DNA from: Micrococcales bacterium KH10
GTDB lineage: Bacteria > Actinomycetota > Actinomycetes > Actinomycetales > Cellulomonadaceae
Reading direction: 5' to 3'
Assembly (NCBI GenBank): GCA_900188465.1
Contig: FZPE01000002.1
Coordinates: forward strand, 501,489 to 565,488
Length of the DNA stretch: 64,000 nt
In this document: positions 63,001-64,000 of the stretch, piece by piece
How positions within the stretch are numbered: position 1 is the stretch's first letter
Layout of the letters: every line of letters starts with the position of its first letter
Program-made: the position numbers and the translations under genes
The notes under the pieces: model-generated
Seen by the model: the letters and a program-made list of their open reading frames with translations, nothing else
Told to the model about the DNA's origin: nothing
Database searches by the model: none

Positions 63001-64000
63001 CACCAGCGACCACGGTGCATGCACCCGTGATCCGAATGGCGAATGCAGCACGATGCGCCAATCGCCCAACTCGTCACGAAAACGTTCGATGACCAGAGTC
63101 TTGTCATCCGGGACCCTGCCCGTCACGTCGTGCTGTTCGGTCAGTAGGTTCAGCAACTCGGTGGCGGCAAACTCGTCCAGGCCCGCCTCAACCAACGTGG
63201 CTTGTGCACCCGTCCGGTCCCGCCGCCGCAGCGTATCCGTGCGGCGGGTGAACGATCCGATGGCCGCCCCGAGTTCGAATGGGCGTCCCGGCCCGTCGCC
63301 CTTCCAGAATGGCAGCCGGCCGGGCATCCCTGGTGCCGGGGTCACCACCACCTGTTGCGGAGTGATCTCTTCGATCCGCCAGGTGGACGAGCCCAAGGTG
63401 ATCGCGTCGCCGACCCGCGATTCGAACACCATCTCCTCGTCCAATTCGCCGACGCGGTTAGAGCGGCCCCGGCGTGAATCATTGCCTCCGGCCAGTACCA
63501 CCGGATATAAGCCCCGGTCCGGGATGGTGCCGCCGGACGTGATGGCGATCATGGCAGACCCCCGGCGTGCTACCAGCATGCCTGTGGCCCGGTCCCATGT
63601 CAGGCGAGGGCGCAGCTCAGCGAAATCCTCCGACGGGTAGCGACCCGCCAGCATGTCGAGCACGGCAGACCAGGTTGCCGCACCCAGTGTCGCAAACGGA
63701 GTGGCACGCCGCATCAACGCGAGTAATTCATCGGCATGCCAGTCGCCCATTGCCACTGCGGCGACCACCTGCTGAGCCAGCACATCGAGCGGATTGGTCA
63801 GATCATGGACCGCCTCGATCATGCGTTCGCGCATCCGTATCGCCGTGACGGCGGCAGGGACGAGTTCACCGCGATGCAAAGTGAGCATCACACCGCGTGA
63901 CACCTCACCGACTTGGTGGCCAGCCCGCCCGATGCGTTGCAGACCCGATGCGACAGACGGTGGCGCGCCGACCTGGATGACCAGATCAATGGCGCCCATG
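59995..64000 (-). CDS. lhr: Lhr-type ATP-dependent DNA helicase, 3' part
   Basis: The window holds the last 1335 or so codons; the gene begins beyond 64000. The visible part starts at helicase motif VI (QRIGRAGHQVGEVSRGV) and continues through the winged-helix region and the large Lhr-specific C-terminal domain (LTRDEILARVSDE; FARFVPRWQHL; ILWCGHQ). A long Ala/Ser/Thr/Glu-rich linker (about 61000-61430 region) is unusual in composition. Motifs I and II are not in the window. Lhr helicases unwind 3'-tailed RNA:DNA duplexes, and the lhr-nei pairing is known from mycobacteria, which suggests a shared repair role. Confidence 0.93.
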   Translation of the reverse strand, partial: MGAIDLVIQVGAPPSVASGLQRIGRAGHQVGEVSRGVMLTLHRGELVPAAVTAIRMRERMIEAVHDLTNPLDVLAQQVVAAVAMGDWHADELLALMRRATPFATLGAATWSAVLDMLAGRYPSEDFAELRPRLTWDRATGMLVARRGSAMIAITSGGTIPDRGLYPVVLAGGNDSRRGRSNRVGELDEEMVFESRVGDAITLGSSTWRIEEITPQQVVVTPAPGMPGRLPFWKGDGPGRPFELGAAIGSFTRRTDTLRRRDRTGAQATLVEAGLDEFAATELLNLLTEQHDVTGRVPDDKTLVIERFRDELGDWRIVLHSPFGSRVHAPWSLVIGARIREQYGLDASVSYSDDGIVLRMPPSGDEDEPSLAALDLLLDPAEVTTAVREQITGSAMFAARFREAAARALLLPRRKPGQRQPLWQQRHRAAQLLGVAAQFPDFPIVIEAVRECLQDDFDLPALTEMMTKIDSGHIRIVEVTTANPSPFARSMLLSYTAQFLYDNDAPLAERRAVALSLDPVLLAEILGGDDAPDLADLLDSDVVAEVSAEVARIAPSRQVTTTDGLWDLLRSHGPLTRDEILARVSDEIVEGTLDKGSVVDGWLTSESGRLVFAVTRPGASESRSGASESSVLWWAATDDAARLRDGLGVPPPAGIAQAYLEPVADPLGDLVRRYSRTHGPFTVMELADDLGLTGALAAELTRRLSNDRLLMAGPTRTFNDGSRLPTWIDPDVLRRIRRRTLAKLRGQVEAVSPEALARFVPRWQHLADGGDLHGPDGVLQAIEQLSGARFPASALETFILPARVADYRPEYLDELSARGEILWCGHQALPGAKGDGIISLHLAETAALTLPWSDEVAQTRTPIEPAPAPVESAPASVEPVETTVLETLQRGGQFFDSLLAVADTAAPTVAQILWDLVWQSKITSDSFGALRELIGARGGAHRSARSAARPRPGRGLRGLRALAYGAGAANPLNAGVSTAGNTETTAVSSAGDGVSENARATAMSSAASMRMAMSATEHSSTALRDILAARAGGRWSALPLPVQNSANQGSTSDAQQATVRAHADVTVLLQRYGVVTRTPGLAEQVATDAATMYRVLAEMEQSGQVQRGYFVEGLGGAQFALSGAVEELRRAATATPPTAATLSPPTATRSAAEISARTTTGPNRDVYVIAATDPANPFGILLPWPAVAHGSDEASATHRPGRRAGAVVVLVDGRAVLYLERGGRTLLALDIGDDSASDGPGSAARRAESQVPPIVPRSIVDIATGALVQAVSRGAVSRATVRQINDVTALDAVAAARRATADDDSPAVVVTRSLIAAGATVHTQGLRIEGPRARR

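Noticed and set aside
1-64000. CRISPR array, tRNA or rRNA genes, prophage
   Set aside because: No regularly spaced direct repeats, no cloverleaf with a plausible anticodon arm, and no phage structural genes were noticed. The repeats found are dispersed palindromes.

Overview
The window looks like a chromosomal segment of a moderately GC-rich actinomycete (Actinomycetota). The support is a high-GC codon bias with many GTG and TTG starts, frequent ATGA/GTGA/TTGA stop-start overlaps, DUF2510 proteins, a DesK/NarL two-component pair, an Lhr helicase next to an endonuclease VIII-like glycosylase, and several secreted Ig-like proteins with lysine-rich C-termini. I cannot fix the genus. No rRNA, tRNA, CRISPR array or prophage was seen.

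Layout. 1-7.3 kb: a YefM/RelE-type toxin-antitoxin pair followed by a two-gene cassette, a DUF1156 DNA methyltransferase and a DUF499 ATPase with an N-terminal Swt1-type HEPN domain; this is a probable anti-phage module. 7.4-8.8 kb: a tyrosine phosphatase and a small secreted protein. 9.1-21.4 kb: three very large secreted proteins (alpha/beta hydrolase plus beta-helix, amidase, GH92 mannosidase), each ending in Ig-like domains and a basic tail. 21.7-28.8 kb: secreted HNH nuclease, MFS transporter, SbcCD, YbaK-like deacylase. 28.9-31.1 kb: a small secreted protein and a frameshifted, deletion-bearing secreted gene. 31.3-35.4 kb: HrpA helicase. 35.6-40.5 kb: VapBC, a DUF2510 miniprotein, an ABC-2 exporter operon ending in a metzincin protease, and a decayed hipBA locus. 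40.7-45.9 kb: tandem basic-tailed secreted paralogues and a two-component system with an unusual doubled kinase. 46.0-47.2 kb: a decayed IS3-type element lying against the orphan tail of another lysine-rich secreted gene. 47.3-54.0 kb: P-type cation ATPase and a sulfate ABC importer operon. 54.1-58.2 kb: a membrane protein, then metF-metE behind a SAM-I riboswitch. 58.4-64 kb: a DUF2510 membrane protein, nei-like glycosylase and the 3' part of lhr.

Two signals cut across the genes. First, gene borders carry families of roughly 60-64 bp imperfect palindromes whose arms change together between copies (7248, 16834, 21556, 31159, 39030, 45880, 47210, 58224, 58339), plus a second family built on CCACTTTTnCAAAACC (8206, 50140, 54615). 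Second, the heptamer GACGAGT/ACTCGTC occurs far more often than chance, in genes and intergenic DNA alike. The most system-like genes are the methylase/ATPase cassette, the lysine-tailed secretome, and the sulfur block, in which sulfate import and methionine synthesis are divergently arranged. All coordinates and counts were read by eye; no database search was possible.
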